Below are positions 44,341 through 53,577 of a stretch of 64,000 bases of DNA, piece after piece (position 1 is the stretch's first letter; each line of letters starts with the position of its first letter). The notes beneath the pieces were generated by a model. The model was not told the origin of the DNA, searched no databases, and worked only from the letters and a program-made list of their open reading frames with translations. The DNA comes from Streptomyces sp. V2I9 (lineage in GTDB: Bacteria > Actinomycetota > Actinomycetes > Streptomycetales > Streptomycetaceae): positions 2,954,001 to 3,018,000 of the forward strand of contig NZ_JAUSZJ010000002.1 of the NCBI RefSeq assembly GCF_030817475.1, written 5' to 3'. The translations under genes were made by a program, and so were the position numbers.

Positions 44341-44481
44341 ATCACCGCCCCCCGTCCTACGGCACACCGATCACCGCCCTCGTCCTACGGCACACCGGCC
44401 ACCGCCCTCGTCGTACGGCACACCCATACCGCCCCGCCGTCCGGGCGCACCGGCGACCGCCCTCGTCGTGCGGCACACCGG
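44341..44481. repeat. 28-bp tandem repeat, five copies
   Basis: Unit starts are 44341 (29 bp), 44370, 44398, 44426 and 44454; the core is ACCGCCCTCGTC.TACGGCACACC. The first three and the fifth are nearly identical, and the fourth is diverged. The rest of the 388-base gap between the zinc-ribbon gene and the peptidase gene (44482-44669) holds only the promoter and ribosome-binding site (GAGGGAG) of the latter. Confidence 0.9.
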
Positions 44482-44669
44482 TCCCCGTTGGGCCCTCCCC
44501 CGGGCCCCGGCTGGGCCCGTCGTGGGTCTGCGGGCCCCTGACAGACCCGCCTGCCACACCTAGCGTCTATGCGGGTAGACCCTCCGTACCCGACTCGCCG
44601 CATCGCAGCATCGCCAACTCGCCAACTCGCCGGCCTGCCCACGCGCCCGAACGCTTCGAGGGAGTCACC

Positions 44670-45699
44670 ATGTGCCGATCCTGTGCGACCACCGCCGCCC
44701 CGAACGACCTGCCCGATGACGCAGCGGGCCCGCTCCGCCCGTTCCCGAGCCTGTCCCGTCGCGGACTGCTGACCGGTCTCGGCCTCGCCGCGCTCACCGT
44801 GAACCTGTCGGCCGGAACCTCCGCGGCGGCGGGAACGCAGACCACGGAGGGGGCGGAGGCCGCGGCGGCGGTGATGGCGGCCAGGAACGGGGCATGGGCC
44901 TGCCCGGCCCTGGGACGGTTCCCGGCCGGAGGTCACTACGGCGCACCCCGTGGCGGCGCGTCCCACGCCGGGCAGGACGTCAGCAACTCCACCGGCACCG
45001 CGGTCTACGCGGCCGCCGCCGGTACCGTCATCCGGCGGTCGTGGGGAGGCGGGCTTCCCGGCCGGACCGGCAACGCCCTCGTGATCGCGCACGGCGGCGG
45101 CCAGTACACCTACTACGGGCACCTCAGCGCCTACCGCGTCGGGCTGAACGCCACGGTCAGGGCCGGTCAGCGCATCGCCGACATGGGGGCCACCGGCAAC
45201 GTCACCGGCCCCCACCTCCACTTCGAGACCCACACCGGGGGCCTCGGCTCCACGGCCAACCCGGTCTCCTTCCTGGCCGCGCGGGGCGTGGACCTGGCCG
45301 GCGGCTGGTCGCGGATCGATCCGGGCGCGAAGGGCGCGACGGTGGTCGTGATCCAGCACCTGATGAACCGGCGCGGTTACGGGCTGGCCGTCGACGGTGC
45401 GTACGGTTCCGTCTCCGTCGACGCCGTGAAGCGGTTCCAGCGCTCCAAGGGGCTGACGGCCGACGGCCAGGTCGGCCCGGCCACCTGGCCGAAGCTGGTG
45501 TACACGCTGCGCCAGGGGCGGCAGCGGCTCCCACGTCCGGGCGCTCCAGGCCGCGCTGAACAAGCGCGGGGCCGCTCTGGCGGTCGACGGCGGGTTCGGC
45601 TCCGTCACCACGACCGCCGTACGCGCCTACCAGAGCGTCAACCGCCTGGCGGTCGACGGCGAGGCGGGACCGGTGACCTGGCGGGCGCTGACCGGCTGA
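44670..45699 (+). pseudogene. Exported M23 peptidase with two PG-binding domains, split by a +1 frameshift
   Basis: Cell-wall endopeptidase. Tat signal LSRRGLLTGLGLAALTVNLS (RR at 30-31); LytM/M23 domain with zinc ligands in HAGQD (99-103), YGHLS, and PHLHFE (His 182, His 184); then a peptidoglycan-binding domain (VIQHLMNRRGYGLAVDGAYG, VDAVKRFQRSKGL). After KLVYTLRQG the frame is lost in GGGG (45515-45518). In the +1 frame a second PG-binding domain continues (HVRALQAALNKRGAALAVDG, FGSVTTTAVRAYQSVN) to a stop at 45697. Removing one G restores it. Either a sequencing indel or a true mutation; the catalytic domain is unaffected. Confidence 0.85.
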
Positions 45700-45863
45700 A
45701 CCGCCGACAGGTGTGGGGCCCACGGTGACGCGTGACGCCTCGCGGGCCGCCCGGCAGGGCGGCAGTGGTCGGCCATGAACGGTCCGGCGGCCCTTTATGG
45801 TCGACCACGTCCCCCGCACCACCGGCACCGGCTCCACGCGCCGGCCACCGCAGGAGTTCAGCC

Positions 45864-46664
45864 ATGAGTACGCGTACGGGCCGCGCCGCCGGCGACGCCC
45901 ACCACACCCCGGCCACCACCGCCCCGCATGCCACCCCCGCCGCCACTGCCGCGCCCGTCTCCGCACCCGCCTCCGGTTCCGCCTCCGGTTCCGGAACCGC
46001 GTCCGGGACCGCTTCCGGACGCACCGGCCGCGCCTTCGACGCCGTGCTCTGCGATCTCGACAACGTCGTCCGCTTCTACGACACCGCCCCGCTGGCCGCC
46101 CTGGAGCGGGCCGCCGGACTGCCGGTGGGCACCACGGAGGACATCGCGTACGCGCCCGAGGTCGATCTCCCCCTGCTGCTGGGCCGGATCACCCCGGACG
46201 CCTGGGTGGAGTCCATCACCGCGGCGCTCGCGGGCCGGGTGGGTGAGGACCGGGCGCGCGAACTGGGCCGGGCCCTCGCGGACGCGCCGTTCCGGGCGGA
46301 CGGGGAGGTGGTGGCGCTGCTGCGCCGGGCCAGGACCCATGTGCCCCTGGTTCTCGTCACCAATGCGACCCTGCGACTGGACGACGACCTCGCCCTGTTG
46401 GGCCTGGACGATCTGGCCGACGCGGTGGTGAGCAGCGCCGTGGAGCAGGTGGCCAAGCCCGACCCGGCCATCTACCGCATCGCGGCCGACCGGGCGGGCG
46501 TACCGCTGGACCGTTGCCTGTTCGTGGACGACCGGCAGGAGAACGTCGACGCGGCGGTCGCCCTGGGCATGACCGGCGTACTCCACCGCGAACCGGCGGA
46601 CCTCCGGCGGGCGTTGGGCCCGTGCGCGGAGGCGGCGCCCCCGCGCACCGGCCGGGCGGGCTGA
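45864..46664 (+). CDS. HAD-superfamily hydrolase, 266 aa
   Basis: Phosphatase-type HAD fold: motif I AVLCDLDNVVRFYD with nucleophile Asp 64 and Asp 66, motif II VLVTNAT, motif III Lys in AKPDPAIYRIA, and motif IV CLFVDDRQENVDAA. A small helical cap lies between motifs I and II. The first 55 residues are Ala/Ser/Gly/Thr repeats with no visible function. CAGGAG precedes ATG 45864. The substrate is probably a small phosphate ester; this cannot be narrowed further. Confidence 0.88.
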   Translation: MSTRTGRAAGDAHHTPATTAPHATPAATAAPVSAPASGSASGSGTASGTASGRTGRAFDAVLCDLDNVVRFYDTAPLAALERAAGLPVGTTEDIAYAPEVDLPLLLGRITPDAWVESITAALAGRVGEDRARELGRALADAPFRADGEVVALLRRARTHVPLVLVTNATLRLDDDLALLGLDDLADAVVSSAVEQVAKPDPAIYRIAADRAGVPLDRCLFVDDRQENVDAAVALGMTGVLHREPADLRRALGPCAEAAPPRTGRAG

Positions 46665-46717
46665 GCCCCGCGGGCCCCGACTCCCCGGCCCTCGGCCTGC
46701 GGCCTGCGGCCTGCGGC

Positions 46718-47515
46718 TCAACCGTGTCGTGGCGCGGGCTCCAGCCCCGTCCGCAGTTGGACGAACGCCTCGTCCGCCGCCCGTACCGCGCCCGCGTGGA
46801 CCTGGTCCGCGCTCTCCCCCGCGTCGATCCGCCGCCAGTTCTCCAGGGCCAGGATGCGCAGGGCCGCGACGATCTGCCCGGCCGCGAGCCGTTCGGGCAG
46901 TCCGCCGCCGAGGGCCCCGGCCAGGGCCGTCTCGGAGCGCCCCTGGTAGGCGTACATCCGGGCGACCAGAGCGGGTGTTCCGTACAACAGCCGGAGAAAC
47001 GCCAGCACTTCGGGGGCATCGCAGAGGCCGGTCACCGGGTCGCGGCGGTCCAGGCCGTCGAGGAAGTGGCGGTGCAGGGCGTCCAGCGGGCTCTCCCCGG
47101 CGGTCCGTGCGGCGACCACCCGGGCGGACTCGTCCTCGTGGTCGGCGAACCGGTGCAGGACCAGGTCCTCCTTGGCGGGGAAGTACCGGAACAGCGTCGG
47201 CTTGGAGATGTCCGCCGCGGCGGCCACCTCCGCCACGGACACCTTGTCGAAGCCGCGTTCCAGGAACAGCGCGATGGCGGCGTCGGAGACCGCCTGGTAC
47301 GTCAGCCGCTTCTTGCGCTCCCGCAGTCCGAGCGGTCCGGGGGACCGCTCCCGCGCACGACCGAAACCGTGCCCGCCGGAATCCTGCTGACCGGATGCAT
47401 GCCGACCGGCGGCCCGAGCGCCGGGAGCCCGGACGGCGGCGCCATCGTCGCTCCCGGCCCCGATTCCGGTTCCGGTTCCGCCCCCGCTCCCGCTTCCGGC
47501 GTTCTCTCCGTTCAT
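46718..47515 (-). CDS. TetR-family regulator, 265 aa
   Basis: Residues 1-65 are a Gly/Ser/Ala-rich tail. The DNA-binding domain follows: RKKRLTYQAVSDAAIALFLE, GFDKVSVAEVAAAADISKPT and LFRYFPAKEDLVLHRF. A helical ligand domain contains LRILALENWRRIDAG. ATG 47515 is one of two adjacent Met codons. The true start could be nearer the helix-turn-helix, at an internal GTG/ATG, because the N-terminal tail is atypical. It is downstream of, and on the same strand as, a second TetR gene. Target unknown. Confidence 0.82.
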   Translation of the reverse strand: MNGENAGSGSGGGTGTGIGAGSDDGAAVRAPGARAAGRHASGQQDSGGHGFGRARERSPGPLGLRERKKRLTYQAVSDAAIALFLERGFDKVSVAEVAAAADISKPTLFRYFPAKEDLVLHRFADHEDESARVVAARTAGESPLDALHRHFLDGLDRRDPVTGLCDAPEVLAFLRLLYGTPALVARMYAYQGRSETALAGALGGGLPERLAAGQIVAALRILALENWRRIDAGESADQVHAGAVRAADEAFVQLRTGLEPAPRHG

Positions 47516-47540
47516 GACCACGAAGAGTACGCCCTTGGCG

Positions 47541-48353
47541 TCAAGCGGACTTGACCTCGCCGACCTCGCCGTCCCGGCCGCCGGCGCCCTCCGCCGTCCT
47601 CCGGATCAGCGCCGCCACCCCGTCCAGCAGCACCCCCATGCCGAAGGTGAACTCGTACTCCGGATCGTCCGGCTCGCTCATCACCCCGGATTCCAGTTGC
47701 CGGGCGATTCCGGGGTGCCGCTCGGGGTCGACGAGCCGCTTGAGGGTGCGTTCGTGGGACGCCATCAGCTCCTCGGACGACACCCCGCGGGCGAGCACTG
47801 CTGCCGCCAGGTCGCTCATCATCGCCGCCTCGCTGCGGATGAAGTTGGAGACCAGCAGGATCACCGAGGTCTTGTCGCCCTCGCCGAGGCCGCTGTCCTC
47901 CAGCGCCTGGAGCCCCTGCTCCCACCACGCGATCGAGTTCGGGGAGGCCGGCGGGCCACCGATCGGGATGCGGAGCGCCCAGAGGTGGGCGTGGTAGCGG
48001 CTGCGCTGGGCGGCCGCCCACTCGGTGAGAGCCGCCCGCCAGCCCGCGCCGTTCGCCAGGGCCGCCAGCGGCTCCGGTGCGCCGAGGGCCGCCTCCTGCA
48101 TCAGGACGTACAGCTCGTCCTTGGCGGAGACGTACCGGTACAGGGACATCGTGGACACGCCCAGGTGCTGGGCGACCTTGCCCATGGACACGGCGGCGAT
48201 CCCGTCCGCCGCCGCGATGCCCACCGCCGCCGCCACGATCCGCTCCAGGCTCAGACCGGGCTTCGGCCCCTTCGCCGGGCGGTTCCGCAGACCCCAGGCC
48301 GCCTCCAGGCTGGCCGGCAGATCACCGGTGCCCGAGCCGTTCTTGTCCGTCAC
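47541..48353 (-). CDS. TetR-family regulator divergent from the DrrAB exporter, 270 aa
   Basis: Helix-turn-helix: LERIVAAAVGIAAADGIAAVSMGKVAQHLGVSTMSLYRYVSAKDEL (landmarks; STMSLYRYV recognition helix). The C-terminal domain is of the TetR_C_1 type seen in repressors of drug exporters (WRAALTEWAAAQRSRYHAHL). GTG 48353 is preferred; an ATG at 48434 would start only nine bases from the operator. Twin palindromes lie between this gene and the exporter, fitting the classic repressor-exporter arrangement. Confidence 0.88.
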   Translation of the reverse strand: MTDKNGSGTGDLPASLEAAWGLRNRPAKGPKPGLSLERIVAAAVGIAAADGIAAVSMGKVAQHLGVSTMSLYRYVSAKDELYVLMQEAALGAPEPLAALANGAGWRAALTEWAAAQRSRYHAHLWALRIPIGGPPASPNSIAWWEQGLQALEDSGLGEGDKTSVILLVSNFIRSEAAMMSDLAAAVLARGVSSEELMASHERTLKRLVDPERHPGIARQLESGVMSEPDDPEYEFTFGMGVLLDGVAALIRRTAEGAGGRDGEVGEVKSA

Positions 48354-48442
48354 CGCAACGTCACCGCATCCCTTCGCCCCGCATCCCGGCCCGTGCCGGC
48401 TCCTTGCCCCGCGCCCCGTACGCCTTGACCCCATCCTAGAGA

Positions 48443-48479
48443 TGCGTAATGCTTACGCAGTAACGCGTATGCCATACGC
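48443..48479. promoter_or_regulatory. Twin palindromic operators of the DrrAB locus
   Basis: TGCGTAATGCTTACGCA (48443-48459) is a perfect 7-3-7 palindrome, and GCGTATGCCATACGC (48465-48479) is a perfect 7-1-7 palindrome. Their centres are 21 bp apart. Both are AT-rich against the flanks and lie 17 bases upstream of the ATPase start. Binding by the divergent TetR is inferred. Confidence 0.85.
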
Positions 48480-48495
48480 AGAAAGGGGTTCGGGG

Positions 48496-49598
48496 ATGAC
48501 CGAGCCGATCCGGCCCAGCGGGCACGCACCCGCCACGACCGTCACCACCACCACCGGGACGACCGCCGCCGGCCCCGCCGCCATCGAGGCGTACGGCCTC
48601 ACCAAGTCCTACGGAAAGCCCGCCGTCCGCGTGCTCGACGGTCTCGACCTCCGGGTCGAGCACGGCACCGTCTTCTCCCTCCTCGGACCGAACGGGGCAG
48701 GCAAGACCACCACCGTCCGCATCCTCACGACACTGACCGAGGCCGACTCCGGCACCGCCCGCGTCGCCGGCCACGACGTCGTCGCCGCACGGAGCGCGGT
48801 ACGCCGGTCGATCAGCCTCACCGGCCAGTTCGCCGCCGTCGACGAGGCCCAGACGGGCGAGGAGAATCTGCGGATGATGGCCCGGCTCACCGGCCTGTCC
48901 CGCCCGGCCGCCCGCCGCAGGGCCGTGGAGCTGCTGGAACGCTTCGCCCTCACCGGGGCCGCCCGCCGCCGCGTGGGGACGTACTCCGGGGGGATGCGCC
49001 GCCGCCTCGACCTGGCCGCCGGGCTGGTCGGTTCACCGGAGCCGGGGGTGTTCTTCCTGGACGAGCCGACCACCGGCCTCGACCCGCGCAGCCGCCAGGA
49101 GCTGTGGGACGTCGTCCGCGAGCTGGCGGCGCGCGGCGCGACCGTGCTCCTCACCACCCAGTACCTGGAGGAGGCCGACCGCCTCGCCGACCGGATCGCC
49201 CTGCTGAACCAGGGCCGGATCGCCGCCGAGGGCACCGCCGCCGACCTCAAGTCCCGCGTCGGCGGCCACCGCCTCGACCTGGAGCTCACCAGCCGCGAGG
49301 ACTACCTGCGGCTCGTGACGCGGGCCGTCCACCACTCCCCCGAGACGCTGACCTCGGCCTCCCCACCGACGGCTCGGCGGCACAGGTACGCGCCCTCCTG
49401 GACGAGATCGACCCCGACGGGCGGGCCGTCCGGCGCTTCAGCCTGCACACCGCGACCCTCGACGACGTCTTCCTGGCCCTGACCTCGACCGGCCCCACGG
49501 GCCCGCCCACGGCCGCCACGACGGCCTGCCCCACCGGCCGGAACGCGTCCACCGGCGGGAACACGTCCACCGCTCCGGAGGCATCCACCCATGTCTGA
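48496..49598 (+). pseudogene. DrrA-type ABC exporter ATPase, split by a -1 frameshift near its 3' end
   Basis: ATPase of a drug-resistance ABC exporter. Intact in the first frame: Walker A GPNGAGKT (64-71), Q-loop LTGQFAAVDEAQTG, signature TYSGGMRRRLDLA, Walker B GVFFLDEPTTGLD, and switch LLTTQYLEEADRLAD. After HHSPETLT (about 49350) the frame is lost. The adjacent frame continues with the expected tail (LGLPTDGSAAQVRALLDEID; LHTATLDDVFLALT) to a stop at 49596 that overlaps the permease start. One missing base at 49337-49354 explains it. Without repair the last 110 or so residues are wrong, though the ATPase core is complete. Confidence 0.85.
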
Positions 49599-50424
49599 CA
49601 CCGCCGTCCGGCGCCGGAGCACCCCGGTCCGCCCCGCCGGCACATCCGCCGGAGCCCACGGGCCCGGCCCGCTCACCCACACCGCCGTCATGACCGCCCG
49701 CGCCCTGCGCCTCAGCAGCCGCACCGTCGACGCGCTGATCACGTCCCTGGCCCTGCCGATCATGCTGATGCTGATCTTCGTCTACTTCTTCGGCGGGGCG
49801 ATCGACACCGGGACGGAGTACGACTCGTACGTCATGTACGTCGTTCCGGGCGTCCTGCTCCTGTCCGCCGGCTTCGGCGCGGCGACGACCGCCACCGCCG
49901 TCAGCGAGGACATGAAAGGCGGCGTCATCGACCGCTTCCGGTCCCTGGACGTGGGCGGTACGCCCGTGCTCGCCGGGCATGCGGCGGCCAGCACCGTCCG
50001 CAACCTCTGTGCTACCGCCCTGGTCTTCGGCGTCGCGCTGCTGATCGGCTTCCGCCCCGCCGCCACCTGGCGGGGCTGGCTCCTGGCGGCCGTCGTGCTG
50101 ATCGCCTACATCGTGGCGCTGTCCTGGATCTCGGCGGCGATCGGCCTGCTCGCCCGGACCCCGGAGGCGGCGAGCGGCTTCACGTTCTTCATGTCGTTCC
50201 TGCCCTACCCGAGCAGCGCCTTCGTCCGGACCGAGTCGATGCCGGGCTGGCTGCACGGATTCGCCGACCACCAGCCGATCACCCCGGCCATCGAGTCGCT
50301 GCGCGGGCTGCTGCTCGGCGAGGAGATGGGCGGCACGCCCTGGATCGCGCTCGCCTGGGCCGCGGGGATGCTCGCCGTGGCGATCGCCGCGTCCGGGCCC
50401 CTGTTCCGCATCCGGACGCGCTGA
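49591..50424 (+). CDS. DrrB-type ABC exporter permease, 277 aa
   Basis: Six-helix ABC-2 permease: VDALITSLALPIMLMLIFVY, FFGGAIDTGTEYDSYVMYVV, VPGVLLLSAGFGAATTATAV, the conserved SEDMKGGVIDRFRSL, LVFGVALLIGF, LLARTPEAASGFTFFMSFLP and DHQPITPAIESLRGLL. The first 30 residues are a polar cytoplasmic tail. The start overlaps the ATPase stop by eight bases. It forms an exporter with the preceding ATPase, probably for a hydrophobic drug, controlled by the divergent TetR. Confidence 0.9.
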   Translation: MSDTAVRRRSTPVRPAGTSAGAHGPGPLTHTAVMTARALRLSSRTVDALITSLALPIMLMLIFVYFFGGAIDTGTEYDSYVMYVVPGVLLLSAGFGAATTATAVSEDMKGGVIDRFRSLDVGGTPVLAGHAAASTVRNLCATALVFGVALLIGFRPAATWRGWLLAAVVLIAYIVALSWISAAIGLLARTPEAASGFTFFMSFLPYPSSAFVRTESMPGWLHGFADHQPITPAIESLRGLLLGEEMGGTPWIALAWAAGMLAVAIAASGPLFRIRTR

Positions 50425-50496
50425 CCCGCACGGCGGACCGCACGGCCGGGCGGTCCGGCTCACCGCACGTCCGCGGACGCGACCGGGCGGTCCGGC

Positions 50497-51750
50497 TCAG
50501 AACACGTCCGGGCACCACGGCAGCCGCCCCGTGCGGAACACCGCGTCCGCCGTCGTCGCCGCACCCGCCCGCAGCTCCTCCGCCCGGCCCAGGTCCATCA
50601 GCCGCCGCACCGATTCGTCGCCCAGGTACAGCGTGGCCAACTCCGCCACGCCCAGGGCGAGATCGGCGCTCCGGGTGGTCGGGGCGCAGCGCGCGCCGCC
50701 GTCCGACGCCTCCAGCAGGAAACGGCCCCCGGCCAGACCCGCCGCGTCCCGGACCTCCAGGACGAGCGACGCCTCGACGGCGTAGGTCCGGGCCTCCAGC
50801 GTGCGCGGCACGTCCAGCAGCCGCAGCCACAGCCAGTCCGTGCTGGTGACCACGCGGGCCGCACGGGGATCGGGGAGCAGCAGCGGGAGCAGGTCGTCGG
50901 GGGCGCGGTAGCCCGAGCGGACCGCGGCGATCCAGTCGACCGAGCAGAGGTAGTGCCACAGGGCCCGCTCCGCCGCCGGGTTCAGCGCGATCATGTCCCG
51001 TACGGAGGCGGTGTTCCGCGGCTGCTTGGCGTCGTCCCACGTGTCGTCCACGCCGTAGGTCATCAGGCCGTCGATCTCGCCGCCGGCGTCGCGGTGCACC
51101 ACGTAGAACGGCTCCGTCCACGTCTCGTGCGGTGCGCGGGGCGAGACGCCGGTGCTCTTCCGCCACCAGCGTTCGTTGCGGCTGACCACGCCGGGCTGCC
51201 GGGCCGCCAGCGCCGCGTGCACCTCGGGCCCGATCTCGCGGACGTCCGCGCCGTCCACCATCTCGATCCGGCCGCCGTCCGCCGGCTGCCCGGAGCGGCG
51301 GGGGTCGAGCCCGGCCCGGTGGACGGAGACCTCCCACTGGGTGGCCCGCGCCGCGGGGCCGAAGCCGTACCGCCCGTAGATCGGGTACTCGGCGGCGATC
51401 AGCGAGGCGACCGCCTCGCCGCGCTCCTTGGCCGCCGCCAGGTCCGTGGCCATCATCCGGCTGAGCAGTCCGCGGCGGCGGTGCGTGGGCGCCACGGTCA
51501 CCCCGCTGATCGCGTCGGCCTCGACGGCGGCTCCGCCGACCACGGTCAGCTGCTGCGCGAACGAACGGAACGTCGCCACGCAGCGCCCGGCGTCGAAGAC
51601 GCCCTGCACCCGTGAGAGGTCGGCGTCGGCGAGCCGCTCCGCGACCAGCTCCTCGTCCGGCATCCCGGTGGGGGTCAGGAAACCGGCCCTCACCGCCCTC
51701 ATCCAGTCGGGGAACTCGGACGCGGTGACGGTGCGGACATCGAGGCTCAT
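50497..51750 (-). CDS. Eis-like GNAT acetyltransferase, 417 aa
   Basis: Three-part architecture of the enhanced intracellular survival (Eis) family: the N-terminal GNAT domain with acetyl-CoA loop in [21 protein letters not shown] and catalytic-region Tyr in [13 protein letters not shown], a second GNAT-like domain ([20 protein letters not shown]), and a C-terminal sterol-carrier-like domain ending in the essential C-terminal carboxylate (CPDVF). Some members acetylate aminoglycosides at several amines; this one's substrate is unknown. It follows the exporter but on the other strand. Confidence 0.9.
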   Translation of the reverse strand: MSLDVRTVTASEFPDWMRAVRAGFLTPTGMPDEELVAERLADADLSRVQGVFDAGRCVATFRSFAQQLTVVGGAAVEADAISGVTVAPTHRRRGLLSRMMATDLAAAKERGEAVASLIAAEYPIYGRYGFGPAARATQWEVSVHRAGLDPRRSGQPADGGRIEMVDGADVREIGPEVHAALAARQPGVVSRNERWWRKSTGVSPRAPHETWTEPFYVVHRDAGGEIDGLMTYGVDDTWDDAKQPRNTASVRDMIALNPAAERALWHYLCSVDWIAAVRSGYRAPDDLLPLLLPDPRAARVVTSTDWLWLRLLDVPRTLEARTYAVEASLVLEVRDAAGLAGGRFLLEASDGGARCAPTTRSADLALGVAELATLYLGDESVRRLMDLGRAEELRAGAATTADAVFRTGRLPWCPDVF

Positions 51751-51774
51751 TCCTCCACGCTAGGCAGGCGCGGC

Positions 51775-52761
51775 TCAGAATGTCGCGCGGATTTCTCCCA
51801 CCTCGGCCGCCCCGCCGAGCAGCGGGGACCGTCCGATCCGGGCGACCACCGGGGCGTCCACGTCCAGCAGCTCCAGGGCACGGGCGAGCACCGGGCCGAG
51901 CGCGCGGGCCGAACCGTCGTCGATCTTGAAGGCGAGGGCCCGGCCGTCCGCCAGGGCCACCGCCTGGACCGCCTCGGCGCCCATCTTGGACAGCGTCCCC
52001 GGCACCTCGCGCATCAGCCAGGTGTCCGGGCGCCGGGTGCCCGCGACGTACTCCGGGTGGGCCCGCATCGCGTCCGCGACCCGGCGTTCGGCGCTCCCCG
52101 GCTCCGCCAGTACGAAGGACCGGAAGGCGCGGGCCAGACCGGTCAGGCCGATCGCCATCAGCGGGGCCCCGCAGCCGTCCGTGCCGATCGCGGCGACCGG
52201 CTCGCCCGCCGCCTCGGCGACGACCTCGCCGACCAGCCGCTGGAGCGGGTGGCCGGGGTCGAGGTAGGAGACGGTGTCCCAGCCGTTGCGGACGCAGACG
52301 GCGAGCATGGCCGCGTGCTTGCCGGAGCAGTTCATCGTGATGCGCTCGCGTACATTCCCGCCCGCGAGGTAGGTCTCCGCCTCCACCGGGTCCAGCGGCA
52401 GGTCCGGCGGGGTCTGGAGGTCGGCGGTGCTCAGCCCGTGCTCGGCGAGCATCATGCGCGCGAGGTCGAGGTGGAAGGGCTCCCCGGAGTGGCTCGCGGC
52501 GGCCAGCGCCAGCCGCTCGCCCGACAGGTCGAGTCCGGCCCGCAGGATCGCGGCGGCCTGCATCGGCTTGTTGGAGGAGCGGGGGAAGACCGGCGCCGCC
52601 GGGTCCCCGATCGTCCGCTCCACGCTGCCGTCGGCGGCCAGCAGGACCAGTGAACCCCGGTGTCGTCCCTCCGTGAACCCGGAGCGCACGACCTCGGCCA
52701 GGACGGGCGGGGCGGGAGCCGGGTCGGTCGATATGGCGGACGGGGCGTCGGTCGACGTCAT
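51775..52761 (-). CDS. Asparaginase (Rhizobium etli type II family), 328 aa
   Basis: Hydrolyses L-asparagine to aspartate and ammonia; this family is unrelated to the bacterial ansA/ansB type. Landmarks: VVRSGFTEGRHRGSLVLL, the SxxK-like active site FPRSSNKPMQAAAILRAG, AAASHSGEPFHLD, the Cys-containing ITMNCSGKHAAMLAVC, GTDGCGAPLMAIGLTGLA and GTLSKMGAEAVQAVAL. It is 24 bases upstream of the Eis-like gene and on the same strand, so the two may be co-transcribed. Confidence 0.9.
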   Translation of the reverse strand: MTSTDAPSAISTDPAPAPPVLAEVVRSGFTEGRHRGSLVLLAADGSVERTIGDPAAPVFPRSSNKPMQAAAILRAGLDLSGERLALAAASHSGEPFHLDLARMMLAEHGLSTADLQTPPDLPLDPVEAETYLAGGNVRERITMNCSGKHAAMLAVCVRNGWDTVSYLDPGHPLQRLVGEVVAEAAGEPVAAIGTDGCGAPLMAIGLTGLARAFRSFVLAEPGSAERRVADAMRAHPEYVAGTRRPDTWLMREVPGTLSKMGAEAVQAVALADGRALAFKIDDGSARALGPVLARALELLDVDAPVVARIGRSPLLGGAAEVGEIRATF

Positions 52762-52811
52762 GGTGGCCTTCCGGGGACGGGGGTGCGGGACCCGCGCCCG
52801 GAAGGGTCGCT

Positions 52812-53462
52812 TCAGGCGAGCAGGTCGTCTACTTGTGCTTCCCCGTCACGGTACCTGCGGGCGATCTCCGCGCCGCAATCGTCGGCGGTGCGCTGGAGTT
52901 CGTGACGGCGGCGGGACACCTGCTGCTCGTAGCGGACGAGGCGGCCCATCGCCGTGTGCAGTTCCTCGTCCGTCCGGGCGTCCAGGTCGGAGAGCTCGAC
53001 CTCGGCCAGCGTCTCGGCGGCGAGCCGCCGGAACTCGTCGCCGCGCGGCGTCGTCAGCGTGACGTGCCGGGCGGAGGTGCGGTGCCGGGACGGGGTGTCG
53101 GCGAGGATCTCCGAGAGCCGCCTCACCACCGCCACGTCCTCCACCGGGGTCTCCGGGTCCCGGCGGCGGGCCAGTTCGGCGCGCAGGATGTCGATCCGGC
53201 CCTGCACCAGGCGCCGTACGTAACTGAGATCGGCCTCGTCCCGCTGGGCGTCCCGGCGCAGCGTCCGCAGCTCCGGCAGCCGCAGCGCGCCGAAGCCGGG
53301 GTCGCCGCCGGCCTGCTCGGGCACGGTGGCGGTTGCGGTGGCGGGCGGCAGTACGGGAACCTGTCCCGGCAGACTGCGCTGTACGGGTGACCGCAGGGTG
53401 CTGGCGCTGGTACGGGCCCCCGGTACGGCACCGGGAGATTGTCCGGCTCCATAGGTACTCAT
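52812..53462 (-). CDS. rsiG: RsiG, c-di-GMP-dependent anti-sigma factor of WhiG
   Basis: Holds the sporulation sigma factor WhiG inactive when bound to c-di-GMP. 216 aa: a disordered Pro/Ala N-terminus (1-55), then an antiparallel coiled coil. Both E(X)3S(X)2R(X)3Q(X)3D signatures are perfect: Glu 76-Ser 80-Arg 83-Gln 87-Asp 91 ([16 protein letters not shown]), and Glu 179-Ser 183-Arg 186-Gln 190-Asp 194 ([16 protein letters not shown]). The ATG at 53462 is chosen because the sequence upstream is Pro/Arg shadow. The location, divergent from dtd, is as I recall for S. coelicolor. Confidence 0.93.
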   Translation of the reverse strand: MSTYGAGQSPGAVPGARTSASTLRSPVQRSLPGQVPVLPPATATATVPEQAGGDPGFGALRLPELRTLRRDAQRDEADLSYVRRLVQGRIDILRAELARRRDPETPVEDVAVVRRLSEILADTPSRHRTSARHVTLTTPRGDEFRRLAAETLAEVELSDLDARTDEELHTAMGRLVRYEQQVSRRRHELQRTADDCGAEIARRYRDGEAQVDDLLA

Positions 53463-53577
53463 GCTGTTCCGTCCCCTCGACCGGTGCGTCGGCACACCGA
53501 CATCGTGCATCGTGCCACCCATCCCCGTGTCCCCGCTGACGTCTTGTACCCGTTCAGCCCAAGATAGGTTGGTCTGT

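Noticed and set aside
44341-44481. Possible CRISPR array (28-bp repeats)
   Set aside because: Units are directly adjacent with no unique spacers and no cas genes; it is a simple tandem repeat.
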